A stretch of DNA of 64,000 bases from an uncultured Porphyromonadaceae bacterium (GCA_900545915.1 URAV01000006.1:47369-111368); one strand, 5' to 3'. Counted from the first letter of the stretch, positions 35,490 through 45,733 are shown. Numbers and translations are program-made. The notes: generated by a model not told the origin, from the letters alone.

Positions 35490-38400
35490 ATGATATCTAA
35501 ATTCTTTATAAACAGACCGATTTTTGCTACTGTACTCGCCTTACTTATGGTATTGGCCGGTGTCGTGGCGCTTGAGTCGTTACCGGTTGCTCAGTTTCCC
35601 GATATAACACCACCGACAGTACAAGTGTCGGCAGTATATCCCGGTGCAAGTGCCGAAACCGTAGCCCGTACGGTTGGAGCTCCGATAGAGGAGCAGGTCA
35701 ATGGTGTGGACGGCATGATTTATATGAGTTCTTCATCTTCCAGTTCCGGTCAATATACATTGACGGTAACGTTCGAAGTCGGCACGGATGTGGATATGGC
35801 TACCGTTTTAGTTCAGAATCGAGTAAATATAGCGCAAGGAAATCTTCCTGAAGCAGTGATACAGCAAGGAATCGTTACAAAAAAACAATCTACGAATATC
35901 GTAATGTTCTTGTCTCTGCAATCTGATAATCCGATGTATGACGGGTTATATCTTTCAAATTATGCCAGTCTTAATTTGACCGACCAACTTTCTCGTTTGC
36001 CGGGTGTCGGGGCTGTAACTGTATTCGGAACAGGGAATTATAGTATGCGTGTATGGCTCGATCCGGAAATCATGCGTATCCGGAAATTGACTCCGGCAGA
36101 TGTGTATGGGGCTATACAGTCTCAAAATATGGAGGTCTCTGCTGGAACTGTCGGAGAACCGCCTTTGGATAGGAAAGAAGCATTCCAGTTTACTTTGACG
36201 GCAAAGGGGCGTTTGACTACTCCTGACGAATTCGGAAATATCGTAATAAAAACTTTGCCGGACGGTAAATATTTGCGATTGAAGGATATTGCCCGTATCG
36301 ATAGGGGAAGCGCATCTTATAGTGTGACTTCGACTCAAAATGGGAAGCAAGCTGCTGCAATTGCTATTTATCAATTACCCGGATCTAATTCTCTTAATGT
36401 TGCGAAAAATGTTAAGGAAAAAATGCAGGATTTGGAGAAATATTTACCGGATGGGGTACATTATGAGGTGGTATTGGATACTACCGAATTTGTAACGGCT
36501 TCTATTGACGAGGTATTGGTTACTTTTGTCGAAACCACCTTGTTGGTCATGCTTGTCATACTGCTTTTTTTGCAAAGTTTCAGAGCAGTAATCATTCCGT
36601 CTCTGACTATTCCGGTTTCTCTCATTTGTACATTTGCAGTGATGCATCTGTTCGGTTTCTCGATAAATACGTTGACACTTTTCGGTTTGGTATTGGCAAT
36701 AGCCATAGTTGTGGACGATGCCATAGTCGTAGTTGAAAATTCGTCTCGTCTTCTCGATACCGGAAAATACACCAATAAAGAGGCGGTCACTCAAGCGATG
36801 GAAGAGATTACGGGCCCTGTGATCGGTGTGGTTTTGGTATTGCTGGCGGTGTTTATACCTACGGCCTTTATTAGTGGTATTACAGGTGAACTTTATAAAC
36901 AGTTTGCGTTAACGATTGCAACAGCTACGGTCTTTAGCGGAATTAATTCTCTGTCTTTGACGCCGGCTTTGTGCGCATTATTTTTAAAACCGACTAAAGA
37001 CCCTAAATTTTTCTTGTATAAAGGATTTAATAAGGTATATGATAAAACTCTCGGAGCTTATGTAAAAGCTATTACCTATTTCCTTCGCAAGCCGGTAATT
37101 ACGATGTCTCTTTTTCTCATTTTGTCTGTCGGGGCGCTTTGGTTGTTTTTACGGTGGCCTACATCGTTTATACCTCAGGAAGATCAAGGTTATTTCGTTG
37201 TATCCGTGCAGCTCCCGAATGCTGCGAACCTGCAACGTACAGAAGAGGTATCCCGAAAAATCATGAAAATACTCGATTCTTATCCTGAAGTTCGCACCTA
37301 TTTATGTATAAATGGTTTCTCGATGATGCAGGGAGCAAATGCATCGAACGGTGCGACTTTTTTTGTCATGTTGAAAAATTGGGATGAACGTAAAGCTAAG
37401 GATGAGAGTGTATTTTCTGTTGTGAATCGACTAAATGCTCAAGCTGCGTCTATTCAGGAGGCTGTTATTTTTGCAGTTAATCCTCCTGCAATATCGGGTA
37501 TGGGGGTAAGCGGAGGTTTACAGTTTGAGTTGGAAGATAGAAATAGTTTGGGTACTACAGCGTTACAGGATGCTGTTTCGGCGCTGTTGGAACAAGCCGG
37601 AACAGAACCGGCGATAATGACTCTCAATTCTATGTTTCGGGGGAATACGCCTCAGTATTTTTTGAATATAGACAGGGATAAAGTTAAAATGCAAGGTTTG
37701 GTACTGAGCGATGTCTTTTCGACGCTTTCATATTATATGGGTTCGGCTTATGTCAATGATTTTGTTCAGTTCGGACGCATTTATCAGGTTAAGTTAGGTG
37801 CTGCTGCCGATAGCCGTACGGTAATAGGTGATGTTTTGAAACTGAGTGTTCGTAATCAGAACGGTGATATGGTACCTTTTTCAGCATTTACTACATTGGA
37901 AGAACAATTGGGACTTAATCTGGTGAATAGGTATAATATGTATTCTTCTGCGGCTATTACGGCTATAACTACACCCGGATTCAGTTCGCAACAGGGAATT
38001 CAGGGAATGGAAAATTTGAGTAATCGGGTGTTGGGAACTACATTTGGTTATGACTGGACTGGAGAAGCGTATCAGGAAACTCAAGCAAGTTCTTCGGTTA
38101 GTTTAATTTTCGGACTGGCCATCTTGGTCGTTATTTTGGTCCTTGCTGCTCAATACGAGAGCTGGACGAGTCCTATTGCTGTGATACTCGGATTGCCGTT
38201 TGCCATATTGGGGGCGGTACTCGGTTGCATGCTATTGGGATTGTCTATCAGTATTTATAGTCAGATCGGGATTATTCTTTTAATTGCACTTTCAGCGAAA
38301 AATGCTATTTTGATTGTTGAGTTTGCTATCGATTATCGTAAAAAGGGTGAGTCGATTACCGAAGCGTCCATAGAAGCCGGGCGAGTGCGATTACGTCCTA

Positions 38401-38642
38401 TTTTGATGACTTCATTTGCTTTTATATTGGGAGTAATGCCTCTTATTTTTGCAACCGGAGCAGGAGCTTCGAGCCGTATATCATTGGGTACGGCAGTTGT
38501 TTTCGGTATGGCGGTGAATACCTTGTTGGGTACGTTATTTATTCCGAATTTTTATCATCTGATGCAGTCTATTCATGAAAAGTTTCAGAAGAAATCCGTT
38601 ATACAAGAAAATATGCCGGAGGAAGATAATGCAAAGGTATAG
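35490..38642 (+). CDS. RND multidrug efflux transporter, HAE1/AcrB family
   Basis: 1050 residues, the standard length for AcrB. It begins MISKFFINRPIFATVLALLM (first helix) and has the proton-relay helix 4 Asp pair (AIAIVVDDAIVVVEN), the conserved GxxLAIAI region, periplasmic porter and docking domains, and helix 10 Lys (LIALSAKNAILIVEFA). It is a proton antiporter that exports drugs, dyes or bile acids from periplasm and inner-membrane leaflet through the upstream channel. A terminator follows. Substrate range is not predictable. Confidence 0.96.
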   Translation: MISKFFINRPIFATVLALLMVLAGVVALESLPVAQFPDITPPTVQVSAVYPGASAETVARTVGAPIEEQVNGVDGMIYMSSSSSSSGQYTLTVTFEVGTDVDMATVLVQNRVNIAQGNLPEAVIQQGIVTKKQSTNIVMFLSLQSDNPMYDGLYLSNYASLNLTDQLSRLPGVGAVTVFGTGNYSMRVWLDPEIMRIRKLTPADVYGAIQSQNMEVSAGTVGEPPLDRKEAFQFTLTAKGRLTTPDEFGNIVIKTLPDGKYLRLKDIARIDRGSASYSVTSTQNGKQAAAIAIYQLPGSNSLNVAKNVKEKMQDLEKYLPDGVHYEVVLDTTEFVTASIDEVLVTFVETTLLVMLVILLFLQSFRAVIIPSLTIPVSLICTFAVMHLFGFSINTLTLFGLVLAIAIVVDDAIVVVENSSRLLDTGKYTNKEAVTQAMEEITGPVIGVVLVLLAVFIPTAFISGITGELYKQFALTIATATVFSGINSLSLTPALCALFLKPTKDPKFFLYKGFNKVYDKTLGAYVKAITYFLRKPVITMSLFLILSVGALWLFLRWPTSFIPQEDQGYFVVSVQLPNAANLQRTEEVSRKIMKILDSYPEVRTYLCINGFSMMQGANASNGATFFVMLKNWDERKAKDESVFSVVNRLNAQAASIQEAVIFAVNPPAISGMGVSGGLQFELEDRNSLGTTALQDAVSALLEQAGTEPAIMTLNSMFRGNTPQYFLNIDRDKVKMQGLVLSDVFSTLSYYMGSAYVNDFVQFGRIYQVKLGAAADSRTVIGDVLKLSVRNQNGDMVPFSAFTTLEEQLGLNLVNRYNMYSSAAITAITTPGFSSQQGIQGMENLSNRVLGTTFGYDWTGEAYQETQASSSVSLIFGLAILVVILVLAAQYESWTSPIAVILGLPFAILGAVLGCMLLGLSISIYSQIGIILLIALSAKNAILIVEFAIDYRKKGESITEASIEAGRVRLRPILMTSFAFILGVMPLIFATGAGASSRISLGTAVVFGMAVNTLLGTLFIPNFYHLMQSIHEKFQKKSVIQENMPEEDNAKV

Positions 38643-38651
38643 ATAATGAAA

Positions 38652-38686
38652 AAAGAAAGCTCGGATTCGCATTCCGAGCTTTCTTT
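38652..38686. terminator. Bidirectional terminator
   Basis: AAAGAAAGCTCGGA (38652-38665), 7-nt loop, TCCGAGCTTTCTTT (38673-38686). It is placed between the convergent RND pump and S46 peptidase genes. Confidence 0.9.
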
Positions 38687-38705
38687 ATAATGTATGGTTG
38701 CAATT

Positions 38706-40865
38706 TTATTTGACAATATTCATTTCATCGATGATATTTTTCGCACCGGCAAACTTGTCGATGATGAACAGTATGTAACGAATATCGACACTTATTGTTC
38801 TTTGAAGGGCATCTTCAAAGACAATATCTCCACTCATGGCTTCCCAGTTTCCGTCAAATGCCGTTCCGATAAGTTCTCCGTTAGCATTGAATACCGGGCT
38901 GCCCGAATTACCACCGGTAATATCGTTATTCGAAAGGAAATTTACGGGCATTTCTCCATTCGGCATGGCATACTGACCGAAATCTTTGTTTTTATAGAGT
39001 TCTTTCAGTTTTTCCGGGACTACAAATTCCCAGTTATTCGGATCTTCTTTTTCCATAACTCCCTTCAACGTAGTATAGTAATGATAATCTATACCGTCTG
39101 ACGGAGAATACGGTAGTATCTGTCCGTAAGTTGCTCGAATTGTAAAGTTTGCATCCGGATATGCCGGTTTGTCGGGATTCATTTCGAGTAAGCCTTTGAT
39201 ATATGTTTGTTTGGCTAAAGCGAACTTCTCATTTATCGGTTTTAGTTCTTTACGTAGGTCTATCATTTTTTGAATGACAGATTGAGCGTACTGTATCATT
39301 AAATCCGATTTTATGGCTTTGGCAGTCGGCTTTTTCATGAATTTATTGAAATTTTCGTCACTACTGAAAATAGAAGTCTTGAAAGCTTCATCGACAAAGC
39401 GGTCGATGTTACCGTCGAATTTTTTATCGATAAGAGTAAAAATCTCAGGACGATTCTCTTTCCCGACCTCTTTCATATATGCTTTCAGCATGACTTTCGA
39501 TACCCTTTGATCGACTTTATGGTTATAATCTTTATTCGCAAAAGCTTTGTAAGCTTTTTCCAAATCGGTCAATTCAGATTTGATAATAGAATCGTTTTTA
39601 TGTTCTAAAGCTTCGATAAGCTTTTTGTTGCGGATAGGAACACCGGAAAATTCTACACCTTGATACAACGCTTCCAATAACATATAGTATTGGTATTTGA
39701 TATTATTCATTTGTAAAGTTGCATCCCGCATTTCATTTAGTGCTTGAATATATTCCGGATGATTATTGTCATTTGCCCATACTTTGAATCGGGCTTCATC
39801 CAACTCCTTGTTTTCTATAACTTTCAGTTTGTTGATACCTCTGTTCATTCCGATGGAGTTTTTCCAATAGTTACTCGAACGAGCATACTTGCTGGCATAT
39901 TGGATTCTTACTTTCGGGTCGGCAAGCATTTCGTCTAACATCTCCTTTTGACGGATACCTCGCATATTGATACGGATCGTATTATCTACATCACGGCGTT
40001 GTTTTACTTCCCATGATGTATAATATCGGTTGGTCGATCCGGGAAATCCCATGATCATGGCAAAATCGTTTTCTTTTATTCCCTTCAGTGAAATATTGAA
40101 ATATTTTTTCGGGTGCATGGGGATGTTGTTTTCTGAGTATTCTGCCGGATTTCCCTGAGCATCGGTATAAACCCGGAAAAGAGAGAAGTCTCCGGTGTGA
40201 CGTGGCCACATCCAGTTGTCCGTATCAGCTCCGAATTTCCCGATAGAAGAGGGGGGAGCACCAACGAAACGAATATCTTTATATACTTTCATTGTGAACA
40301 TAAAGAATCGATTTCCCCCGAAAAACGGTTTGATGCTTATTTCTGTAAAAGGGTTTTCCGCCAGAAATTTCTCTCCGACCTTTTCTTTTGCCATTTTATC
40401 GAGAAATGCCGGATCGAAAGCCTTTAACGGATCTCCGGTTTTGCTGACTTCATCTTGTATGAAATCGGTCACTTCCTCGATTTTATCGATAAAGCGGACT
40501 TCGAGGCCGGGAGTAGGAAGCTCGTCTTTTTTTTCCATTGCCCAGAATCCGTTACTTAAATAATCGTGCTCTACCGAGCTGTGTTGTTGGATAGCGCTGT
40601 ATCCGCAGTGATGGTTGGTAAGGATTAACCCTTCTGGTGAGATAATTTCTCCGGTACATCCTCCTCCGAAAATGACGATAGCATCTTTCAGAGAAGTTTG
40701 TTCGGGATTATAGATGTCATCTACATCGAGTTTTAACCCTAATTTTTTCAGTTGTTCCGAATTTTGTTGTTTTAAAAACGGAAGTAACCACATTCCCTCG
40801 TCTGCTTTTACCGGCGACAAAATTGCCGCGAAAGCTAAGGGCAACAACACTCTTTTTAGTTTCAT
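38706..40865 (-). CDS. S46-family dipeptidyl-peptidase (DPP7-like)
   Basis: 719 residues with a signal peptide (about 1-21). A chymotrypsin-like fold with a helical insert: catalytic His in TNHHCGYS (H85), Asp in the GADTDNWMWPRHTGDF block, and nucleophile Ser in GGNSGSPVF (S654). These periplasmic exopeptidases release dipeptides from oligopeptides, feeding asaccharolytic or protein metabolism. The residue 18 positions after the Ser is Gly (FDGNWE); family knowledge links Gly here with DPP7-type preference for hydrophobic P1 residues, and Arg with acidic preference (DPP11). The start overlaps the upstream beta-barrel gene by 4 nt. Confidence 0.93.
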   Translation of the reverse strand: MKLKRVLLPLAFAAILSPVKADEGMWLLPFLKQQNSEQLKKLGLKLDVDDIYNPEQTSLKDAIVIFGGGCTGEIISPEGLILTNHHCGYSAIQQHSSVEHDYLSNGFWAMEKKDELPTPGLEVRFIDKIEEVTDFIQDEVSKTGDPLKAFDPAFLDKMAKEKVGEKFLAENPFTEISIKPFFGGNRFFMFTMKVYKDIRFVGAPPSSIGKFGADTDNWMWPRHTGDFSLFRVYTDAQGNPAEYSENNIPMHPKKYFNISLKGIKENDFAMIMGFPGSTNRYYTSWEVKQRRDVDNTIRINMRGIRQKEMLDEMLADPKVRIQYASKYARSSNYWKNSIGMNRGINKLKVIENKELDEARFKVWANDNNHPEYIQALNEMRDATLQMNNIKYQYYMLLEALYQGVEFSGVPIRNKKLIEALEHKNDSIIKSELTDLEKAYKAFANKDYNHKVDQRVSKVMLKAYMKEVGKENRPEIFTLIDKKFDGNIDRFVDEAFKTSIFSSDENFNKFMKKPTAKAIKSDLMIQYAQSVIQKMIDLRKELKPINEKFALAKQTYIKGLLEMNPDKPAYPDANFTIRATYGQILPYSPSDGIDYHYYTTLKGVMEKEDPNNWEFVVPEKLKELYKNKDFGQYAMPNGEMPVNFLSNNDITGGNSGSPVFNANGELIGTAFDGNWEAMSGDIVFEDALQRTISVDIRYILFIIDKFAGAKNIIDEMNIVK

Positions 40866-42931
40866 AATGTTAAGTTTAGCTTATTATTTTGTTTATTTAT
40901 ATTGAAGTTCCATGCAAATCCTAACCATACGGTACGGTTATCACGACTTTTTTCAGTACGCTTATATAATGTCGGTGTATCTATTATGGTAATTTCTTTT
41001 ACCGATCCGAACCAGTCGTTTATTTGTAGAGTTACTTCTCCTTTCCCGGACAATATGTTTTGCCTTATTCCTGTGTCTATTCGGTAACGAGATTCTATTT
41101 TTCCTTGTACTGTTTGTAAATCGGATATGTAGTTACCGTTACATTGTAAAGTTGTGGTAGGAGTAAGCCTGAATGATATGATCCCATTGGTATTCCATGC
41201 CCAGTCGTTTCGTTTATTCCCTTTTTTGTCGGCTTGTATTTCATCATAATATACAGTTCCGTTTATACGTATATCCATCCATTTTACCGGTGAAATATAT
41301 ATACTGAGCTCTGCTCCTGCCGATTGGCTGTGATATAAATTTTTATAAGTAACGACCACATCTTCTTGTGTAATTTGTGCTATGGTCTGTTTTTTATTTC
41401 TGTAAAATAATGTAGGTGTAAATGTAAAGGTTCGGTTCGTATAATTGTAGCTTAATGCTGCATTATAGCTGATTTCCGGTTTTAGGTAGGGATTTCCCTG
41501 TATGGTTTCTTGAGGATCGCTTTGATTGAGAAACGGATTTAATTCTGAAAATACAGGTCGGTTGACCCGTTGCCGATAAGAGAGCTGCCATGAGTGTCCG
41601 GAGTGGCTATTGTAAGAGAGTTGAAATGCCGGAAATAAATTCCAATAATCTTGTTTTATCGGGTTGTTATCATTTACTAAATAAACCGATTGGTGAGTAT
41701 ATTCTCCTCTTACTCCTGCATATATAAACCATTCGTGCCACTGCTTTTCGTATTGTAGAAAGAGAGAATGTATCTGGCGGTCCAGATCCATATTGAATGT
41801 CGCTTCCGGAGATTCGGAATAAATGCCGTTATCATATATTTCTTTTCGGTTTGCGTTTGTCGAGGTTGTGATCCATGTACTGTATCCGGTCTTGAATGCT
41901 CCGATTTTTCCTACCAGATTCAATTCATATTCGTCATTTTTTTGATCGATAAAGAGTTTATCTTGTATCAGGTTTATCTTGGGACGTAAAACGTTGCGTT
42001 GATAGTCGTTGTTTTCGTCGTATGTCGCATGTCGGTAATTGAAGTCTGTAAAGAAGGAGATGCGATCGTTGTGTGTATATCGGTAAAACGCAGTGGCACT
42101 ATATTGGCGATTGGTCTGTTTGTTGTCACGGATTACCTTCATTTCTTTTTTTGTTTCGGTGTTGTGAATGTCTCCGATACGGTCGAACCACATCTGTATA
42201 AAAGAGAAATCTGCTTTGAAAGTGTGGTTATTTCGGTTCAATTCGCTTCCTAAAAAGCCTACAATTGTTTGGGGGTGAGCTATTGCCGAATTGTCTTGAA
42301 TCTGCTCGTTTGTGACAATGTTATTTTCACGAGAAGTGACCGTATTCAGGAATGTACGTTTTCTATACTCTCGTTTATAATCGATACCGGCATTGAATTT
42401 CCAGTGGGAAGATATCGGAGTCCCGAAATGAGTGCCGGCCATATATCGATCATTATTAGCCGTTCCTAAATAAATCTGTCCTGTGGGGATGTTCTGTTGA
42501 GACTTTTTTAGTATGAGATCGATTGTCCCAGCCGCACCTTCCGCTTGTTGGCTTACATCCGGAATATGGTTGACTTTGATTTCTCCGATGGCCGATGCCG
42601 GTAGTTGTATCATTATTTCGCTCCGGTAATCTCTGAGGAAAGAAGTCGGCTTACCGTTAATGAGAAATGTTATTTTATCAGATCCTCGTAACCGGATATT
42701 ACCTTCCATATCGTTTTCCAATGAAGGGAGAAAAGATAGAATGTCGTTCAGTGAATTTCCGTGTTGAACAAGGCTGTCGGGCGATATGGAGATCGTATTG
42801 TTTTTATATTTTATTTGAGATACTGTTATTGTTTTCAGATGTTTTTGCGCGACAATAGAGTCTGAACTATTTGCCTGTATGAATAATGTATTGCAGAAAA
42901 TTAAAAGTATAATCTGATAATAAATTTTCAT
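40862..42931 (-). CDS. TonB-dependent-receptor-like outer membrane beta-barrel protein
   Basis: 689 residues from the ATG at 42931; an in-frame TTG at 42964 lies in the promoter -7 box and is rejected. A signal peptide ends near FIQANS (about 20). A plug-like domain (about 45-140; LRGSDKITFLINGKPTSFL) is followed by an OMP_b-brl_3-type barrel of many amphipathic strands rich in Tyr and Trp, ending with an aromatic strand. There is no carboxypeptidase-regulatory N-domain and no obvious TonB box. It is cotranscribed with the dipeptidyl-peptidase (4-nt overlap), so a role in peptide uptake is plausible but inferred. Confidence 0.82.
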   Translation of the reverse strand: MKIYYQIILLIFCNTLFIQANSSDSIVAQKHLKTITVSQIKYKNNTISISPDSLVQHGNSLNDILSFLPSLENDMEGNIRLRGSDKITFLINGKPTSFLRDYRSEIMIQLPASAIGEIKVNHIPDVSQQAEGAAGTIDLILKKSQQNIPTGQIYLGTANNDRYMAGTHFGTPISSHWKFNAGIDYKREYRKRTFLNTVTSRENNIVTNEQIQDNSAIAHPQTIVGFLGSELNRNNHTFKADFSFIQMWFDRIGDIHNTETKKEMKVIRDNKQTNRQYSATAFYRYTHNDRISFFTDFNYRHATYDENNDYQRNVLRPKINLIQDKLFIDQKNDEYELNLVGKIGAFKTGYSTWITTSTNANRKEIYDNGIYSESPEATFNMDLDRQIHSLFLQYEKQWHEWFIYAGVRGEYTHQSVYLVNDNNPIKQDYWNLFPAFQLSYNSHSGHSWQLSYRQRVNRPVFSELNPFLNQSDPQETIQGNPYLKPEISYNAALSYNYTNRTFTFTPTLFYRNKKQTIAQITQEDVVVTYKNLYHSQSAGAELSIYISPVKWMDIRINGTVYYDEIQADKKGNKRNDWAWNTNGIISFRLTPTTTLQCNGNYISDLQTVQGKIESRYRIDTGIRQNILSGKGEVTLQINDWFGSVKEITIIDTPTLYKRTEKSRDNRTVWLGFAWNFNINKQNNKLNLTL

Positions 42932-42961
42932 TCTGATGGGGTGAATTCTGTTTATAGCCGC

Positions 42962-42969
42962 CAAAGATA
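42962..42969 (-). promoter_or_regulatory. -7 box for the beta-barrel/peptidase operon
   Basis: Minus strand TATCTTTG, 30 nt before the ATG at 42931. Confidence 0.6.
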
Positions 42970-43000
42970 GTTATTTTTGTCCGGTGATGAAAATTCGCTT

Positions 43001-43044
43001 AACCATAAAGGATCTGTTTTTTGAAAAACAGATCCTTTATGGTT
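43001..43044 (-). terminator. Terminator-like hairpin after the fucosidase
   Basis: Perfect 20-bp inverted repeat (43001-43020 with 43025-43044) with a TTGA loop. The stem itself carries A/T runs next to the loop. It lacks a long T tract beyond the stem, so it may act as a terminator or mRNA-stabilising end. Confidence 0.7.
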
Positions 43045-43059
43045 GCATGTAAAAGCTTA

Positions 43060-44946
43060 TTATTGAATACCGATTTCAGAAAATCCTATGGGTTCGCCTT
43101 CATTGATCATTTTAACTGCTTTCAAGAAAAGATAACGGGTATTTACGGGAGTAAAGTAGACGGATTGGAGTATAGGGTTATGTTTTATATTGGAAAATTC
43201 TCCTTTTGCTATTGTCTTATCGATATTTTGACCGTCATTGCTTGTCATGAGTTCGTATAAAGCGATGAGACCTTTATTGTATTCACTCTGGTCGGGCAGA
43301 TAGTGGAATGATGAGATAACACGCTTTTCTCCGAAATCGATTATTACCGTGTTGCTCTTTATGAAACAAGATGTGGAGTCGTTTCCGTCTGTCGCTTTCA
43401 GGATTTCGTTATCAGAAATACCTTGGATTTTAAAAGGAAAACTATTTAATTTTTTTGTATCGGTTTCAAACGAAATTTCATCGGTCTCTCCTGCATAATA
43501 AGCCTCGATATTGTTGATGCATGGGCATGCCCGGGAATCGGTTATGTTTATGCGGATTGTATCCGTATTTATCGTTTCGAACCGGAGTAACCGTTTATAT
43601 CCGATAGTAGTTGTTTCTTCATTCAATTTTACGGGAAACCACTTGCCGTTTTTACGGTGTTCTACAGTAAATGATTTTACACGTTGTCCTAACGGGATAT
43701 ATTCCTGCAACATCATTCGGTTGATTTTTTTCTTTTCCGGTAAAGAAAATTCTATTGTGGCGGATTTGATACTGTCTTCGGTTGCCCAATAGGTATCGTA
43801 TTCTCGGTCGGTTATTGCTTTTGCGGTAAATTTTCCACCTCTTTCGTTAGATACTGAAGGTGTAATACCGGCTAATAGATTATTTGCTAATTGCTTTTGG
43901 ATGTTTTTGTAAAAGTTTACGGCATTAGCCGAATCTACGGGATGAATCAATCCGTTTCGGTCAACAGGGAAGTTGAGCAATAGCGTTGCGTTGTGCCCTA
44001 CGCTGCGGTAATAAAGATCTGTCAGTTGATCTACATTTTTCACCTGATTGTCTTCTTCGGGATGATAAAACCAGCCCGGACGAATAGAAACATCGCATTC
44101 GGCCGCTACCCATTGATCGCCATCGGCATGACCGTATTGCAGTGTACGGTATTTTTCATAGCCGGGAAAGACTTCTCCTGTACGTAAAAAAGACCAGTTT
44201 GTTGCTCCTGCAAAACCTTTTTCATTTCCTACCCAACGGCAACCGGGTCCTCCGTCTGAAAAAATGATAGCCTGCGGTTGCAGTTCATTCAGCATCTTAT
44301 ATATTTCAGGATAATTGTAATAATTTTTACGATCTATGATACGGTTTTCTTTAGCTCCTCCGTACCATCCGTCTCCTCCGTTAGCTCCATCGAACCATAC
44401 TTCGAATACTTCTCCGTAATTGGTCATTAATTCTCGTAGTTGTTTATGAAAATAATCTACATATTCTGGAGTTCCGTAATTGGCTTGATGTCTGTCCCAT
44501 GGAGAGAGATATACTGCAAATTTGATACCGTATTTTTTACAGGCTGCCGCCAGTTCTCCTACAATATCGCCTTTTCCTCCTTTATATGGCGTGTTCCGAA
44601 TACAGTATTCTGTTAGTTTTGTCGGCCATAAACAAAAGCCATCATGATGTTTTGCTGTAAAAATAACACCTTTCATTCCGGATGCGACGAATGTTTTTAC
44701 CCACTGTTCACAGTCGAGCTTTGCGGGATTAAAGGTTTTGGGATCTGAGTCTCCGTATCCCCATTCACGGTCATTGAATGTGTTCAACCCGAAATGAACA
44801 AATGCGTAGGTTTCCATTTTCTGCCATTCTACTTGTTTGGGCTCTGGTATCGGGAGAATTGCTTCGGGAGCTTTAACAGCAGGGGCGCATGCTCCGGATA
44901 AAAATAGTGTGATTATTGCACAAAAAAAATCGATATGTTTTTTCAT
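43060..44946 (-). CDS. Alpha-L-fucosidase, GH29, with C-terminal F5/8-type domain
   Basis: 628 residues from the ATG at 44946; an in-frame TTG at 44979 is part of the -7 box. A lipoprotein signal ends at LSGAC (C20). The GH29 barrel contains FTAKHHDGFCLW and EVWFDGANGG, whose Asp is the expected nucleophile. After the barrel come a beta domain and a discoidin-like carbohydrate-binding region (about 480-628). It removes fucose from mucin or milk glycans and is probably surface or periplasm anchored. It is isolated, with no SusC/D pair adjacent. Confidence 0.93.
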   Translation of the reverse strand: MKKHIDFFCAIITLFLSGACAPAVKAPEAILPIPEPKQVEWQKMETYAFVHFGLNTFNDREWGYGDSDPKTFNPAKLDCEQWVKTFVASGMKGVIFTAKHHDGFCLWPTKLTEYCIRNTPYKGGKGDIVGELAAACKKYGIKFAVYLSPWDRHQANYGTPEYVDYFHKQLRELMTNYGEVFEVWFDGANGGDGWYGGAKENRIIDRKNYYNYPEIYKMLNELQPQAIIFSDGGPGCRWVGNEKGFAGATNWSFLRTGEVFPGYEKYRTLQYGHADGDQWVAAECDVSIRPGWFYHPEEDNQVKNVDQLTDLYYRSVGHNATLLLNFPVDRNGLIHPVDSANAVNFYKNIQKQLANNLLAGITPSVSNERGGKFTAKAITDREYDTYWATEDSIKSATIEFSLPEKKKINRMMLQEYIPLGQRVKSFTVEHRKNGKWFPVKLNEETTTIGYKRLLRFETINTDTIRINITDSRACPCINNIEAYYAGETDEISFETDTKKLNSFPFKIQGISDNEILKATDGNDSTSCFIKSNTVIIDFGEKRVISSFHYLPDQSEYNKGLIALYELMTSNDGQNIDKTIAKGEFSNIKHNPILQSVYFTPVNTRYLFLKAVKMINEGEPIGFSEIGIQ

Positions 44947-44976
44947 CGTGTCATTAAATAGGTTAAATATTATGGA

Positions 44977-44984
44977 CAAAGATA
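44977..44984 (-). promoter_or_regulatory. -7 box for the fucosidase gene
   Basis: Minus strand TATCTTTG, 30 nt before the ATG at 44946. Confidence 0.6.
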
Positions 44985-45146
44985 GTCTTTTTGTAAAAAG
45001 AATCCGAAAAAAGATATTTCATTTTAATATAAATCAATTAGTTTCAGGTGTCTTTATCTTTTGGGAAAGCTCGTTTGATGTTTGTGAGCGAGGCGGATTA
45101 ACGTAAAATATTTCTATGTAATTTTAAACAGGGACTAAATTATACC

Positions 45147-45154
45147 TATCTTTG
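45147..45154 (+). promoter_or_regulatory. -7 box for the DUF695 gene
   Basis: TATCTTTG, 27 nt before the ATG at 45182. Confidence 0.6.
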
Positions 45155-45181
45155 TAGAACCGGTAATTAAAAACAGAAAAA

Positions 45182-45640
45182 ATGAAATTGTCTAATAATT
45201 GGTTTACGACTGTTTCGGAGACAGAAAACGGTGTTATGGTGGTCGTTTGCGGCCGCGAGGATTTAGAATTGTATGCACGTTCAGGAAAATTTAAAGAACG
45301 GGTTGAAATTTATTGGAGATATAACGGCGACAGCCGGGGAATGCCTTCTGAGTCTGAAGCTTGTTTGATGGAGCCGGTACAGGATGTTCTGCAAAGAGCT
45401 ATGGAAAAAGACAAACTGGCGATATTGACAGGTGTATATACTGGGGATAATGAACGGACGTGGATTTTTTATACACGGAATGTTCCGGCTTTCGGAGAAA
45501 TGCTGAATAAAGCTTTGTCGTCTTTTGAAAAGCTTCCGATAGTGATTTATACAGAAAAAGACCCTGATTGGAATGAATATCGTGAAATGTATGAATTGCG
45601 GCAGGAAGAAGGCAGTGATAGTGCGTTTGATGAGGAGTAA
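45182..45640 (+). CDS. DUF695-domain protein
   Basis: 152 residues, soluble, acidic C-terminus (EEGSDSAFDEE). It resembles the DUF695 family: NNWFTTVSETENGVMVVV at the start and, later, LAILTGVYTGDNERTWIFYTRN and PIVIYTEKDPDWNEY. The family occurs alone or beside regulators of ribonuclease activity; no biochemical role is known to me. It is a single gene with its own -7 box. Confidence 0.8.
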   Translation: MKLSNNWFTTVSETENGVMVVVCGREDLELYARSGKFKERVEIYWRYNGDSRGMPSESEACLMEPVQDVLQRAMEKDKLAILTGVYTGDNERTWIFYTRNVPAFGEMLNKALSSFEKLPIVIYTEKDPDWNEYREMYELRQEEGSDSAFDEE

Positions 45641-45725
45641 TGCAGAGGATGATGTATTTATCTGGGTTTGATTTGGGTTTTGGAGAAATCGCGATTTTTA
45701 TGAGACCGGATTTCATTGTTTTTTG

Positions 45726-45733
45726 TACCTTTG
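45726..45733 (+). promoter_or_regulatory. -7 box for the DUF1599-DoxX unit
   Basis: TACCTTTG, 19 nt before the ATG at 45753. Confidence 0.6.
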
